Assembly: GCF_001418565.1 (NCBI RefSeq)
Contig: NZ_LIQQ01000038.1
Coordinates: forward strand, 1-64,000
Length of the DNA: 64,000 bases
Source of the DNA: Streptomyces graminilatus
GTDB lineage: Bacteria > Actinomycetota > Actinomycetes > Streptomycetales > Streptomycetaceae
Reading direction: 5' to 3'
Part shown: piece after piece, positions 36,330 to 45,689 of the stretch
How positions within the stretch are numbered: position 1 is the first letter of the stretch
Layout: every line of letters starts with the position of its first letter
Notes under the pieces: model-generated
Databases searched by the model: none
Seen by the model: the letters and a program-made list of their open reading frames with translations, nothing else
What the model was told of the DNA's origin: nothing
Position numbers and translations under genes: made by a program

Positions 36330-37202
36330 GTGACCGACCTCGAACTCAAGCACCATCAAGTGGCCACCTCCCTCGGCGAGATCGCCGTGGCCGAAGTCGG
36401 CGAGGGACCGGTGCTGGTCATGCTGCACGGCGGCGGCCCCGGCGCCTCCGGTGTCAGCAACTACCACCAGAACCTGCCCGCCCTGGCACGCCACTTCCGT
36501 GTGATCCTGCCCGACCAGCCCGGTTTCGGGGGCAGTTACCGGCCCGGGGAACAGGATCTGGCGGAACGGTCGATCACCGAGATCGGTGTCGACGCGCTGT
36601 TCCAGGCACTCGACTCCCTCGGCATCGGCACCTTCCACCTGCTCGGCAACAGCCTCGGCGGTGCCGCCGCGATCGCCATGGCCCAGCAGCGTCCCGAGCG
36701 GGTTACCCGGCTGGTGCTCATGGCGCCGGGCGGCGGCTGGCTGCCCTTCGGGCCCACCCCCACGGAGGGGCAGAAGGAGATGTTCCGCTACTACAACGCC
36801 GGCGGCCCCAGCGAGAAGAAGATGGCCGCGTTCATCCGCACCATGGTCTACGACCACAAGCAGTTCGGCGAGGACGTCGTCCGCGCCCGCTACGAGGCCT
36901 CCCTCGACACGAGCCACATCGCCTTCTACCACTACTACAACGCGGCCTTCGCGAAGCGCGGCGGCATGGACCCGCTCTGGCGCGATCTCCACAAGATCAA
37001 GGCGCCGACGCTGCTGCTGTGGGGCCGGGACGACCGCACCATCACGCTCGACGGCGCCCAACTGATGCTCAAGCAGATCCGGGACGTGCAACTCCACGTG
37101 TTCGGCAAGTGCGGGCACTGGGTCCAACTGGAGCGGCAGCACGAGTTCGAGCGCCTGGTCACGGGCTTCCTTGCCGAGGAGACGACGGAGGCGGCGTCAT
37201 GA
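36330..37202 (+). CDS. mhpC: 2-hydroxy-6-ketonona-2,4-dienedioate hydrolase (MhpC/BphD-like)
   Basis: This 290-residue alpha/beta hydrolase has an oxyanion segment HGGGPGASGVSNY, the nucleophile S108 in LLGNSLGG, the acid in LWGRDDRTI and the histidine in KCGHWVQLE. Members cleave the meta-ring-fission product to a dienoate and a carboxylic acid, the step after MhpB. The GTG follows ACAGGACT. The end overlaps the dihydrodiol dehydrogenase start. Confidence 0.92.
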   Translation: MTDLELKHHQVATSLGEIAVAEVGEGPVLVMLHGGGPGASGVSNYHQNLPALARHFRVILPDQPGFGGSYRPGEQDLAERSITEIGVDALFQALDSLGIGTFHLLGNSLGGAAAIAMAQQRPERVTRLVLMAPGGGWLPFGPTPTEGQKEMFRYYNAGGPSEKKMAAFIRTMVYDHKQFGEDVVRARYEASLDTSHIAFYHYYNAAFAKRGGMDPLWRDLHKIKAPTLLLWGRDDRTITLDGAQLMLKQIRDVQLHVFGKCGHWVQLERQHEFERLVTGFLAEETTEAAS

Positions 37203-38053
37203 GCGGAAGCGTCATAAGTGGTGGCGGCTGGCTGGAGGGCTACACGGCCCTGATCACCGGGGGCGGTTCGGGCATCGGCCGCGCGGTGGCCGAGCGTTTC
37301 CTCGCCGAGGGTGCCTCGGTGACGATCGTCGGCCGGGACAAGGACCGGCTGGACGAGGTCGTCGACGCGGCCCCCGACCCGTCCCGTATCCACGCCGTGG
37401 CGGCCGACGTACGCGACTCGGCCGCTCTGCACTCCGCTGTCGCCGGGACCGTCGACCGTTTCGGCAAGCTGGACACGCTCGTCGCCAACGCCGGCATGTG
37501 GGACTACCAGCGCCAGCTCACCCGGCTGAGCGGCCAGGAGCTGGACTCCGCCTTCGACGAGATCTTCTCGGTCAACGTCAAGGGATACGTCCTCGCCGCC
37601 GAAGCGGCCTGGCGGGAGCTGGTGAAGACCCGCGGCAGCATCATCATGACCCTGTCCAACGCCTCCTTCTACGTCAACGGCGGCGGCCCCCTCTACACCG
37701 CCAGCAAGCACGCCTGCCTGGGCCTGATGCGCGAACTCGCCTACGAGCTGGCCCCCAAGGTCCGCGTCAACGGCGTCGCCTGCGGCGGCATGAACACCGA
37801 CCTTCGGGGCCCCGAGTCGCTCGCCCTGTCCGGCCGCTCGATCGCGTCGTCGTTCGCGAAGAAGACCCCGGACGCCCCGCCGCCGCCCATCCCGCTGCAC
37901 GACTCCAGCACGGACCCGCGCGACTTCACCGGCTCGTACGTGCTGCTCGCCGCCCGTGAGCAGAGCGGACCGATCACCGGGCAGGCGATCAGCGTCGACG
38001 GCGGAATCGGCGTACGCGGCTTCGCGACCGCCGCAGGCGGCGACCACCTCTGA
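37199..38053 (+). CDS. hcaB: cis-Dihydrodiol dehydrogenase (HcaB-like SDR)
   Basis: This 284-residue SDR has TGGGSGIG near residue 20, VANAGMW as the NNAG equivalent and YTASKHA at the active site. It resembles 3-phenylpropionate- and biphenyl-dihydrodiol dehydrogenases, which oxidise the cis-diol made by the dioxygenase to the catechol used by MhpB. The ATG overlaps the mhpC stop. A long proline-containing loop (PDAPPPPIPLHDSS) precedes the C-terminal NAD-binding end. Confidence 0.88.
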   Translation: MSGSVISGGGWLEGYTALITGGGSGIGRAVAERFLAEGASVTIVGRDKDRLDEVVDAAPDPSRIHAVAADVRDSAALHSAVAGTVDRFGKLDTLVANAGMWDYQRQLTRLSGQELDSAFDEIFSVNVKGYVLAAEAAWRELVKTRGSIIMTLSNASFYVNGGGPLYTASKHACLGLMRELAYELAPKVRVNGVACGGMNTDLRGPESLALSGRSIASSFAKKTPDAPPPPIPLHDSSTDPRDFTGSYVLLAAREQSGPITGQAISVDGGIGVRGFATAAGGDHL

Positions 38054-38091
38054 CCTCTGACCATCCGGCGCAGCTCAACGAGGAGCCGCTC

Positions 38092-39687
38092 GTGACCACG
38101 TTCTCCACCACGACCCCGCATCCGGCCAACTCGTGCGCGCGGGTCGACCTGAACCCCGCCGCGGCGGTCGAACGCCACGCCCGCCACGACGCGGACAGGG
38201 TCGTCGTCCGCTACGCCGGAGGCGACCTGACCTACGCCCAGCTCGACGACAAGGCGGCCCGGCTGGCCGCCGTCCTCGCCGAGGGAGGTGTCGCGGACGG
38301 GGACCGCGTCGCCTACGTCGGCCTCAACAGCAGCTCGTTCCTCGTGACGATGCTGGCTGGTTTCCGGCTCGGCGCCGTGTTCGTGCCGGTCAATTTCCGG
38401 CTGGCCGAAGCGGAGCTGGAGGCTGTGCTCACTCACAGCGGTGCCACGGCCGTGATCTGCGAGCCGGGCCACCGCGAACGCGTCGACAGCGTACGAGGAC
38501 GCACCGGCCTCGCCCGTTTCCTCCTCGTGGACGACGACACGGCGGTCCCGGCCGCCGAAGTGACCGGGTGGGAGCCGTGGGCTCGGCTGCTGACGGCCAC
38601 CCTGCCCACCGCCCGTGTGGTGGCCAAGCACGCCGATGACCCCGCGATCCTGATGTTCACCTCGGGCACCACGGGCGCGCCCAAGGGCGTCGTCCTGACC
38701 CACGGCAATATCTTCTGGAACGCGGCGAACGTGGAGCTGCGCCTGGACACCCGGCGCGGTGACGTCACCTACGCCGCCGCTCCCCTTATCCACGTCGGTG
38801 CCCTGAACAGCTTCGTCCTGCGCACCCTGGTGCGCGGTGGCACGGTGGTGATCCGCCGCGGCTTCGACCCGCAGGCCTGTCTGGACGACCTTGTGGCGTA
38901 CGGCGTGAACTCCATGTTCGGCGTGCCCCAGATGTTCGCCGCCCTCGCCCGGGTACCGGGTGTCTTCGACGCGGACCTGAGCCGACTGCGGTCGGTCGTC
39001 GTGGCGGGAGCACCGGTCCCGCCCTCGCTGATCGAGCAGTACGCCGAGCACGGGGTTCTGCTCCAGCAGGCCTGGGGACTGACCGAGACCGCCCCCTTCG
39101 CGACCCACCTGCCGATCGAGCGCACCCTGGACAAGGTCGGCTCGGCAGGCGTCCCGATGCCCTTCACCGAGGTCCGTGTCGTCGATGCCGCGACCAACCG
39201 TCCCGTCCCGGACGGCGAGCCCGGCGAGATCGTGGTGCGCGGCCCGAACGTCACCGCCGGGTACTGGAACAACCCGCAGGCCAACAGGGCGGCCTTCGAC
39301 GAGAAGGGCTGGTTCCACTCGGGCGACATGGGCCACCTCGACGAGGACGGCTGCCTCTACATCGTCGACCGCCTCAAGGACATGATCATCAGCGGTGGGG
39401 AGAACGTCTACCCCGCCGAGGTCGAACGGGTTCTGTCCGCCATGCCGGGCGTGGTCGACGTCGCGGTCGTCGGAGTGCCCGACGAACAGTGGGGGGAGAC
39501 CGTGGTGGCCGTGATGAGCGTGGACGACCCGGCGATCACGCTGGAGGCCGTGCGCGCATGGGCGGCCGGACGTCTGGCCCGCTACAAGTTGCCGCGTCGG
39601 CTGACCGTCGCGCCGGCGGTCCCCAGGAACGCCTCGGGCAAGCTCGACAAGGCCGTCGTCCGCCGGATCGCCGGAGAGGACAGCTGA
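38092..39687 (+). CDS. Acyl-CoA synthetase (AMP-forming), aromatic cluster
   Basis: This 531-residue ANL-superfamily ligase has the P-loop MFTSGTTGAPKG near residue 185, the acyl/AMP motif QQAWGLTETAPF and the hinge DRLKDMIISGGENVYPAEVE, ending in PRNASGKLDK with the catalytic lysine. It activates a carboxylic acid to its CoA thioester. A ligase is not required for the dioxygenase route, so it may feed a cinnamate or side-chain acid, or handle succinate-like products. The GTG has CGAGGAGC upstream. The GNAT-like gene follows after one base. Confidence 0.88.
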   Translation: MTTFSTTTPHPANSCARVDLNPAAAVERHARHDADRVVVRYAGGDLTYAQLDDKAARLAAVLAEGGVADGDRVAYVGLNSSSFLVTMLAGFRLGAVFVPVNFRLAEAELEAVLTHSGATAVICEPGHRERVDSVRGRTGLARFLLVDDDTAVPAAEVTGWEPWARLLTATLPTARVVAKHADDPAILMFTSGTTGAPKGVVLTHGNIFWNAANVELRLDTRRGDVTYAAAPLIHVGALNSFVLRTLVRGGTVVIRRGFDPQACLDDLVAYGVNSMFGVPQMFAALARVPGVFDADLSRLRSVVVAGAPVPPSLIEQYAEHGVLLQQAWGLTETAPFATHLPIERTLDKVGSAGVPMPFTEVRVVDAATNRPVPDGEPGEIVVRGPNVTAGYWNNPQANRAAFDEKGWFHSGDMGHLDEDGCLYIVDRLKDMIISGGENVYPAEVERVLSAMPGVVDVAVVGVPDEQWGETVVAVMSVDDPAITLEAVRAWAAGRLARYKLPRRLTVAPAVPRNASGKLDKAVVRRIAGEDS

Positions 39688-39688
39688 C

Positions 39689-40156
39689 ATGCTCGCGGTA
39701 CCCGCGCTTCCCGACCTGACCGTCGAGGGTCCCTGGCAGGTCACCGTGGAGACCTGGAGTCGCCGCGAGGGCAGGCTGCGCGTGCGCGGGGCCGAGGCAG
39801 ACGCCGACACCGTGGTCCGGATCGAGCGCTGCGCGGCCGGCCGGCTCCGGGACGCCTATCCCGTCGGCGCCCACGACGTGGAACTCGTACTGGAACCGGA
39901 GCAGCAGCGGGCGCGTAGGGCTCCCGCGCTGCTCCGGGCACTCGCGCTGGCCGTGCACGCTGCCGACGTGCGCTGCCGCAAGGTGGTGTACGCCGTCGAG
40001 GAGGACGACCGCGCGGGCATGGACCGGGCGGAGGCGGCCGGATTCCGATACGTGGTCGACACGGACCTTCAGGAGCGGCGGCTGAGCCTGCTGGTCCACG
40101 AACCGGCGTGGGTCACCCACACCGACATGGACCTGGACCGGGTGCCGGGCAGCTGA
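39689..40156 (+). CDS. GNAT-like protein
   Basis: This 155-residue protein is only partly recognisable. The C-terminal half reads like the end of a GCN5-related acetyltransferase (MDRAEAAGFRYVVDTDL, then LSLLVHEPAWV), but the usual acetyl-CoA loop R/QxxGxG/A is not apparent; its place holds EQQRARRAPALL. It begins one base after the acyl-CoA ligase stop, so the two are co-expressed. GNAT enzymes often regulate AMP-forming ligases by acetylating the active-site lysine, which is a possible role here, but the missing motif makes this uncertain. Confidence 0.6.
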   Translation: MLAVPALPDLTVEGPWQVTVETWSRREGRLRVRGAEADADTVVRIERCAAGRLRDAYPVGAHDVELVLEPEQQRARRAPALLRALALAVHAADVRCRKVVYAVEEDDRAGMDRAEAAGFRYVVDTDLQERRLSLLVHEPAWVTHTDMDLDRVPGS

Positions 40157-40157
40157 A

Positions 40158-40217
40158 CGGTCCCGGTCCCAGAGGGCCTGGCCGGTCCCGGTCCCAGACG
40201 GCCTGACCGGTCCCGGA
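40158..40217. repeat. 25-bp tandem repeat, 2.4 copies
   Basis: Units start at 40158, 40183 and 40208 with core CGGTCCCGGTCCCAGA; the first two differ at a couple of positions. It follows the GNAT-like gene and holds no gene. Confidence 0.65.
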
Positions 40218-40318
40218 CGGGCAGCGGTTCGGTCCGGGCAGGGTTCAGCGGCCACGATCCGCACGCGAACCCGTGCCTTCGGGTGATCCCTTCCCCATGC
40301 CCTGGACATTGCGTCGAC

Positions 40319-40348
40319 CTATATATAAAACTTGCTACATAGTGGCCG
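40319..40348 (+). promoter_or_regulatory. Module II regulatory box, copy 1 (before the flavoprotein)
   Basis: An AT-rich tract (TATATATAAAAC) precedes TACATAGTGGCCG (40336-40348). The 13-bp box shares the form TAYAYAGTGRCYG with sites at 41986 and 50347. It lies 140 bases upstream of the flavoprotein ATG. Such AT-rich DNA is striking in this genome and probably includes the promoter. Confidence 0.65.
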
Positions 40349-40488
40349 TAGTACAAACCCTGAGGTCGGCCCCAGGATCACCGGAACGGCCCGAGAGGGC
40401 GAGGCGGCTTCGCCCGCCGCCCTTCGTGTCGACTCTCCCTTCAGCGTCCGGCCGCCCCGCCGGTCCAGAACATCCCCCGGAGGACTCG

Positions 40489-41895
40489 ATGTCCGACCCA
40501 GTGGCCCCGAAGCTCGAACCGACAGTGGAAGCCTGGCCCGAGGGCTCATTCGACGCTTCGGTCCTCAAGCCCCTGTGGCTCGACAGCGACCGGCGCCCGG
40601 AGCCCCGCAGCCCGCTGGCGGGCGACGAGGACGTCGACCTGCTCGTGGTGGGCGGCGGCTTCACCGGGCTGTGGACGGCGCTCCGGGCAGTCGAGCGGGA
40701 ACCCGGACAGCGTGTGCTGCTCATCGAGGGCGACCGTCTCGCCGAACACGCCACCGGCCGCAACGGCGGCTTCTGCGAGGCGAGCATCACCCACGGCGAG
40801 GAGAACGGGCGGGCCCGCTGGCCCGACGAGTACGAGAACCTGCACCGATTCGGGATGCGGAACCTGGACGAGATCGAGGAGACCGTCGCCCGTTACGGCA
40901 TCGAATGCGGGTTCACGCGCGCCGGGAGCCTGCACGTCGCCACGCGCCCGCACGAGGTCGACGCCCTCGACCCGGGCGAGCCGGGGTTCCTCGACTCGGA
41001 CGCCGTACGCGCACTCGTCGACTCACCCACCTACCTCGCCGGCCGGCACGTCCCCGATGAGTCCGCGCTGGTCGACCCCGCACGTCTGGCCTGGGGCCTC
41101 GCCGAGGCGGCGGAGGGCCTGGGGGCGCGGATCGCCGAGCACACCCGTCTGCTTTCGCTGAGCGGCGCCACCGGTCACGTCACCGCCGTCACCAGCGGCG
41201 GCACGGTCCGCGCCCGCAAGGTGGTGCTCGCGACCAACGCCTTCCCCAGCCCGCTGCGGTCGCTGCGCCTGTTCACCGTGCCCGTCTTCGACTACGTACT
41301 CGCCACCGAGCCGCTGACCGACGAGCAGCTCGCCGCGATCCGCTGGAACCCGGACTTCGGCGTGGCCGACTCCGGCAATCAGTTCCACTACTACCGGATC
41401 ACCCCGGACCGCCGAATCCTGTGGGGCGGGTACGACGCGATCTACCACTACGGCAGGTCGGCCAGGCCGGAGCACTACGACCGCCGGGAGACCTTCGAGG
41501 CCCTGGCGCGGAACTTCGCCGCCACCTTCCCGCAGTTGCGCGGGATCCGCTTCACCCACCGCTGGTCCGGCCTGATCGACACCTCCACGCGGTTCTGCGC
41601 CTTCTACGGAACCGCGCACCGGGGGCGCACCGCCTACGCCACCGGCTTCACCGGGCTCGGTGTCGGCGCCTCCCGGTTCGCGGCGGACGTCACGCTCGAC
41701 CTGCTGTCGGGCCGGGAGACCGAGCGCACCGGCCTGGAGATGGTGCGCAAACGGCCGCTCCCCTTCCCGCCCGAGCCGCTGGCCTGGACCGGCATCCAGA
41801 TCACCCGCTGGTCCCTGGCCCGCGCGGACCGTTCCGGGCGCCGGAACCTCTGGCTGCGGGTCCTGGACCGGCTGGGCCTCGGCTTCGACTCCTGA
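40489..41895 (+). CDS. FAD-dependent amine oxidoreductase (DAO/PuuB-like)
   Basis: This 468-residue flavoprotein has the FAD-binding VVGGGFTGLWTALRA near residue 45 and the attached ATGRNGGFCEAS motif typical of DAO-family gamma-glutamylputrescine oxidase-like enzymes, then RWSGLIDTSTRFCAFYG and TGFTGLGVG near the end. These enzymes oxidise a C-N bond and release an aldehyde or ketone with ammonia and H2O2. The ATG follows CCGGAGG. It has its own promoter with a module II box. The DUF861 cupin at 53824 is a usual companion of this family. Confidence 0.82.
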   Translation: MSDPVAPKLEPTVEAWPEGSFDASVLKPLWLDSDRRPEPRSPLAGDEDVDLLVVGGGFTGLWTALRAVEREPGQRVLLIEGDRLAEHATGRNGGFCEASITHGEENGRARWPDEYENLHRFGMRNLDEIEETVARYGIECGFTRAGSLHVATRPHEVDALDPGEPGFLDSDAVRALVDSPTYLAGRHVPDESALVDPARLAWGLAEAAEGLGARIAEHTRLLSLSGATGHVTAVTSGGTVRARKVVLATNAFPSPLRSLRLFTVPVFDYVLATEPLTDEQLAAIRWNPDFGVADSGNQFHYYRITPDRRILWGGYDAIYHYGRSARPEHYDRRETFEALARNFAATFPQLRGIRFTHRWSGLIDTSTRFCAFYGTAHRGRTAYATGFTGLGVGASRFAADVTLDLLSGRETERTGLEMVRKRPLPFPPEPLAWTGIQITRWSLARADRSGRRNLWLRVLDRLGLGFDS

Positions 41896-41970
41896 GTGGG
41901 GCACCCGTCCCGTTTGCTCTCCGCACCCGCGTCGAACGACCCTGTAAATCCTGCGTGAACTCTGGCTTTA

Positions 41971-41998
41971 TTGAATAATACGCGCTATACAGTGACTG
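41971..41998 (+). promoter_or_regulatory. Module II regulatory box, copy 2 (before the ABC operon)
   Basis: TATACAGTGACTG (41986-41998) lies in an AT-rich tract beginning TTGAATAATA and is extended by TTATGTA into an imperfect palindrome. It is 72 bases upstream of the lipoprotein ATG and matches the box before the flavoprotein and the second hydrolase. Confidence 0.65.
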
Positions 41999-42069
41999 TT
42001 ATGTACGGTGCGCCTCTCGGTCCGAGGCCCATCTCGGAGCCTCGCTCCGCGCACATCAAGGAGACCCTC

Positions 42070-43728
42070 ATGTCCCTGGCTGTGACGCCCTGTCGCCCTA
42101 GGCGCAAGGCATCTCTCATCGCCGTCGCGATCGCACTGACCGTGACGGCAAGCGCCTGTTCCGGGAATTCCGGTGACTCGTCGCAGAAGTCCCCCGGGGA
42201 AAAGCGTGAGCTCGTCTCCACCGCGGAAGCCGCCAAGGGGAAGGTCGACCAGGTGACCTGGAACCTCACCAGTGGCGAGCCGGACACCCTGGACCCGCCG
42301 AACGCGGCCACCTACGGCGGCGGCCAGGTCGTGATGAACCTGTGCGACACGCTGGTCCGCTACGACGCCGACTACAACATGTCGCCGGGGCTCGCCGACT
42401 ACAAGCAGGTCTCGCCGACCAAGCTGGTCTATACCCTGCGGGGCAACGCGCATTTCTGGGACGGCAAGCCGGTGACCGCCGAGGACGTGGTCTACAGTCT
42501 GGAAAGGGCGAAGGCGAACAGTATCGTCAGCAGCTTCTTCGCGTCCGTGAAGTCGATCAAGGCAACCGGCGCCAAAGAGGTCACAGTCGAATTCTCCACG
42601 CCCGACGAGAAGTTCAACACGGAGATGACGGATATCGCCGGCGTCGTCGTGGAGAAGGCGTTCACGGAAAAGGCGGGCAAAGATTTCGGCACGGCCAGCG
42701 GTGGACTGATGTGCAGCGGGCCGTTCAAGCTCGACAAATGGAAGTCCGGTGACTCGATCACCATGTCGCGCAACGACAGCTACTGGGACCCCAAGCGGCT
42801 TCCGCTGGCCAAGAACGTCAAGTTCACCTTCGTCACCGACACCACGGCGCTGACGAAGGCGCTCGACACGGGCGAGATCGACGGCGCGTACGAGCTTCCG
42901 CCGACCGCGATCCAGGCGCTGGAGAAGTCGGCCGCCGGCCGCCTCTACTTCGGTCCGTCCACGCAGAGCGTCGCGCTCAGTGTCGCCAACAAGGGTGTGC
43001 TGACCGAGGATCCGAAACTCGCCGCCGCCCTGCAGCGCGTGATCGACCGGGAGGCTCTGGCCGAGGCCGTCTACCGAGGAGGCGGTGACGCCCTCTACAC
43101 CACCGTCACCCCGCGCACCTGGCCGACGGACCAGACCGCCGCGTACCAGAAGGCGTACCAGGAGTTCGAGAAGTCGCGGTCGTACGATCTCGCGGCGGCG
43201 AAGAAGCTGGTCGACGCGTCCGGCTACAAGGGCCAGGACCTGGTGCTCGCCTACGGCGCCGGTGACCCCACCGCGAGCCGGATCGTGCAGCTGGTCCAGC
43301 AGCAGGCCAAGCAGGCCGGCATCAACATCAAGCTCCAGAGCATGGGAGCCCTGGCCTTCCAGCAGGCCGGCTACGACGCGGGCAAGCGCAAGGGCATCGA
43401 CCTGATGTTCGGCTCCAGCTTCAACTCCGTCAGCGACCCGCTGGAGCCCGCGCTCTTCTCCTACCTGCCGGGATCGCCGTACAACTACACCGGCTACAGC
43501 GACGCGACGACCGGGAAGCTGCTGGGCGAGGCCGTGGCGACCTTCGACGGTGCCAAGCGGGCCCAGCTCATCATCGAGGCCCAGCGCCGCTGGGAGGCCG
43601 CGAACCTCACCGTCCCGCTGGTGGCCACCCACACCGTGACGTTCCTCAACAAGCGACTCGCCGGAGCGGTCACCTCGTTCGCGTACTGGTCGACACCGAA
43701 CATGGCCTTCATCGGCTCGGCCTCCTGA
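42070..43728 (+). CDS. ABC importer substrate-binding lipoprotein (family 5), module II
   Basis: This 552-residue lipoprotein has a signal peptide ending VTASAC with the lipidated cysteine near residue 27. It is a family 5 solute-binding protein (SGEPDTLDPPNAATYGG, PGLADYKQVSP). It is alignable by eye along its length with the module I lipoprotein: both share VTWNL, LMCSGPFKL and W-KSGDSIT, and both have 552 residues. The ATG has AAGGAGA seven bases upstream. The downstream permease genes follow after a 99-base gap that holds a strong hairpin. Confidence 0.9.
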   Translation: MSLAVTPCRPRRKASLIAVAIALTVTASACSGNSGDSSQKSPGEKRELVSTAEAAKGKVDQVTWNLTSGEPDTLDPPNAATYGGGQVVMNLCDTLVRYDADYNMSPGLADYKQVSPTKLVYTLRGNAHFWDGKPVTAEDVVYSLERAKANSIVSSFFASVKSIKATGAKEVTVEFSTPDEKFNTEMTDIAGVVVEKAFTEKAGKDFGTASGGLMCSGPFKLDKWKSGDSITMSRNDSYWDPKRLPLAKNVKFTFVTDTTALTKALDTGEIDGAYELPPTAIQALEKSAAGRLYFGPSTQSVALSVANKGVLTEDPKLAAALQRVIDREALAEAVYRGGGDALYTTVTPRTWPTDQTAAYQKAYQEFEKSRSYDLAAAKKLVDASGYKGQDLVLAYGAGDPTASRIVQLVQQQAKQAGINIKLQSMGALAFQQAGYDAGKRKGIDLMFGSSFNSVSDPLEPALFSYLPGSPYNYTGYSDATTGKLLGEAVATFDGAKRAQLIIEAQRRWEAANLTVPLVATHTVTFLNKRLAGAVTSFAYWSTPNMAFIGSAS

Positions 43729-43740
43729 TCTTCCTCCGCA

Positions 43741-43776
43741 GGGTGCCGTGCCCACCGCTCGTGGGACACGGCACCC
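43741..43776 (+). terminator. Intercistronic hairpin after the substrate-binding gene
   Basis: GGGTGCCGTG-CCCAC pairs with GTGGG-A-CACGGCACCC (one bulged A) around a five-base loop. No T-run follows. Such a structure after a binding-protein gene usually lowers read-through or protects the 5' message, giving more lipoprotein than permease. Confidence 0.65.
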
Positions 43777-43827
43777 CCGTCCCCTCGACGCGACCGTCTG
43801 CCCGACCGGGAACGCAAAGGCAAGAAC

Positions 43828-44832
43828 ATGACATCCACCTCAGCGACCAGCGGCACCGCCCGCTGGACCCGCCCCTGGCCCCGCCTGCCCGTACTGCGCG
43901 TGATCGCGCGCAGTGTGCTGGGCGCGGCGGCGACCGTGCTGGCCGCCTCGTTCCTCATCTACGCCGCGCTGTCGCTCACCCCGGGCGACCCCGTCGACCA
44001 GATCGTCGGACAGCGGGCGACCCCGGAGCAGCGCGCGGCGGCCCGGGCACAGCTCGGGCTCGACGAACCGCTGCCCGTGCGGTACGTCCACTGGGTGACC
44101 GACGCGGTTCAGGGCGACCTCGGCCGGTCGATCACCTACCGCCAGGACGTGACCGGGCTCGTCGAGCCACGGATCGCGACCACGCTCACACTGGTCGCCC
44201 TGGCCGCTGTCATCATCGTGGTGTTCGGCATCGCCCTGGGCGCGTTCGGCGGCATGAGCGACCGGTGGCGGCCCGTCGTCAGCGCGTTCGTCGGGGTGGG
44301 GTTGTCCGTGCCCGCCTTCGTGTCGGCGACCGTCCTCATCGGCGTCTTCGCCGTGAAGCTCGGCTGGTTCCCGACGTTCGGCGCCGGTGACGGGTTCGTC
44401 GACCGGCTGCACCACCTGCTGCTGCCGGCCATCGCCCTGTCCCTCGGCTGGACGGCCTACGTCGCCCAGATGACGACGGCGGCCGTACGCGAACAGGCCG
44501 GGAAGGACCATGTGACGACGGCCGTCGGCCGGGGTCTCGGGCGCGGACTCGTCTTCCGGCGGCACATCCTGCGCAACGCCGCGCTGCCGGTCATGACCGC
44601 CTCCGGGCTCACGGTGGCCGGACTGGTCGCGGGCTCGGTCATCGTCGAGACCGCGTTCTCCGTCGACGGGATCGGCTCGCTGCTGATGAAGAGCGTGACC
44701 AACAAGGACTATCCGGTCGTCATGGCGATCTCGATGCTGATCGTCGTCATCTTCGTCGTGGTCACCACGCTGCTCGACCTCGCCCAGACGGTCCTCGACC
44801 CGCGGACCCGGACCACAGGAGGCCGGAAGTGA
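43828..44832 (+). CDS. ABC importer permease, DppB type, module II
   Basis: This 334-residue permease has a first helix TVLAASFLIYAALSLTPGDP, the loop VQGDLGRSITYR and an EAA-type segment GRGLGRGLVFRRHILRNAAL (core RGLGRGLVFRRHILRN). Six membrane helices are expected. The ATG follows AAAGGCAAG. It is coupled by GTGA overlap to the next permease. Confidence 0.9.
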   Translation: MTSTSATSGTARWTRPWPRLPVLRVIARSVLGAAATVLAASFLIYAALSLTPGDPVDQIVGQRATPEQRAAARAQLGLDEPLPVRYVHWVTDAVQGDLGRSITYRQDVTGLVEPRIATTLTLVALAAVIIVVFGIALGAFGGMSDRWRPVVSAFVGVGLSVPAFVSATVLIGVFAVKLGWFPTFGAGDGFVDRLHHLLLPAIALSLGWTAYVAQMTTAAVREQAGKDHVTTAVGRGLGRGLVFRRHILRNAALPVMTASGLTVAGLVAGSVIVETAFSVDGIGSLLMKSVTNKDYPVVMAISMLIVVIFVVVTTLLDLAQTVLDPRTRTTGGRK

Positions 44833-45689
44833 CCACCCTCGCTCTCCCGGCCGGACGCGCCGCCCGTATCGGGCGGTCCGTCCGGCGGGCGGACCCGGTA
44901 CTCCTCGCGGCGGCGACGGTCTGCTCGCTGCTGGTGCTGCTGGCCGTGCTCGGCCCGCTGCTCGCGCCGTACCCGCCGAGCCAGACCGACCTCCTCGCGG
45001 CGAGCCAGGGCCCGAGCGCCGAACACCTGCTCGGTACCGACTCCCTGGGCAGGGACATCCTGTCCCGGCTCATGAACGGTGCCCGCCTCAGCTTCATGGG
45101 CCCCGGCCTGATCGTCGTACTGAGTCTCACTCTGGGCACCGGCCTCGGGATCGTCGCGGCCTGGCGCGGCGGGATCGTCGACTCGGCGCTGTCCAAGGTC
45201 TTCAACGTCGTGTTCGCGCTGCCCGGCATCCTGGTGGCGATCGTGGCGGGCGCCGTCTTCGGCGGCGGCTTCTGGGCTCCCGTGCTCGCGCTGTCCCTGG
45301 TCTACACGCCGTACGTGGCCCGTGTGGTGCGCAGTGCGGCGGTGACCGAGCGGCGCATGGCCTATGTCGAGGCCTGCGAACTCGCCGACATGCCGGCATG
45401 GCGCATCTGCACCCACCACATCCTGCGCAATCTCCTCCCGATCGTGCTGGCCCAGGCGACCATCAGCTTCGGCTCCGCGCTCATGGACTTCGGAGCCGCC
45501 TCCTTCCTGGGCGTCGGCATCCAGCCGCCGCAGGCCGAGTGGGGCCTCATGGTCAGCGAGGGGCAGGCGGACCTGCTGGACGGGGCCATGGCACAGACCC
45601 TGTCGGCCGGCCTGATGATCCTGATCTCGGTGGTGGCGTTCAACACCCTTGGCGAACGCCTCGGTTCACGCGCGGGAGGGCGGCGATGA
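44829..45689 (+). CDS. ABC importer permease, DppC type, module II
   Basis: This 286-residue permease has a first helix LAVLGPLLAPYPPS, HLLGTDSLGRDILSRLMNGA (the DppC signature) and an EAA-like loop EACELADMPAWRICTHHILR. It starts at a GTG overlapping the previous stop and overlaps the next ATPase by four bases. Confidence 0.9.
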   Translation: MTTLALPAGRAARIGRSVRRADPVLLAAATVCSLLVLLAVLGPLLAPYPPSQTDLLAASQGPSAEHLLGTDSLGRDILSRLMNGARLSFMGPGLIVVLSLTLGTGLGIVAAWRGGIVDSALSKVFNVVFALPGILVAIVAGAVFGGGFWAPVLALSLVYTPYVARVVRSAAVTERRMAYVEACELADMPAWRICTHHILRNLLPIVLAQATISFGSALMDFGAASFLGVGIQPPQAEWGLMVSEGQADLLDGAMAQTLSAGLMILISVVAFNTLGERLGSRAGGRR

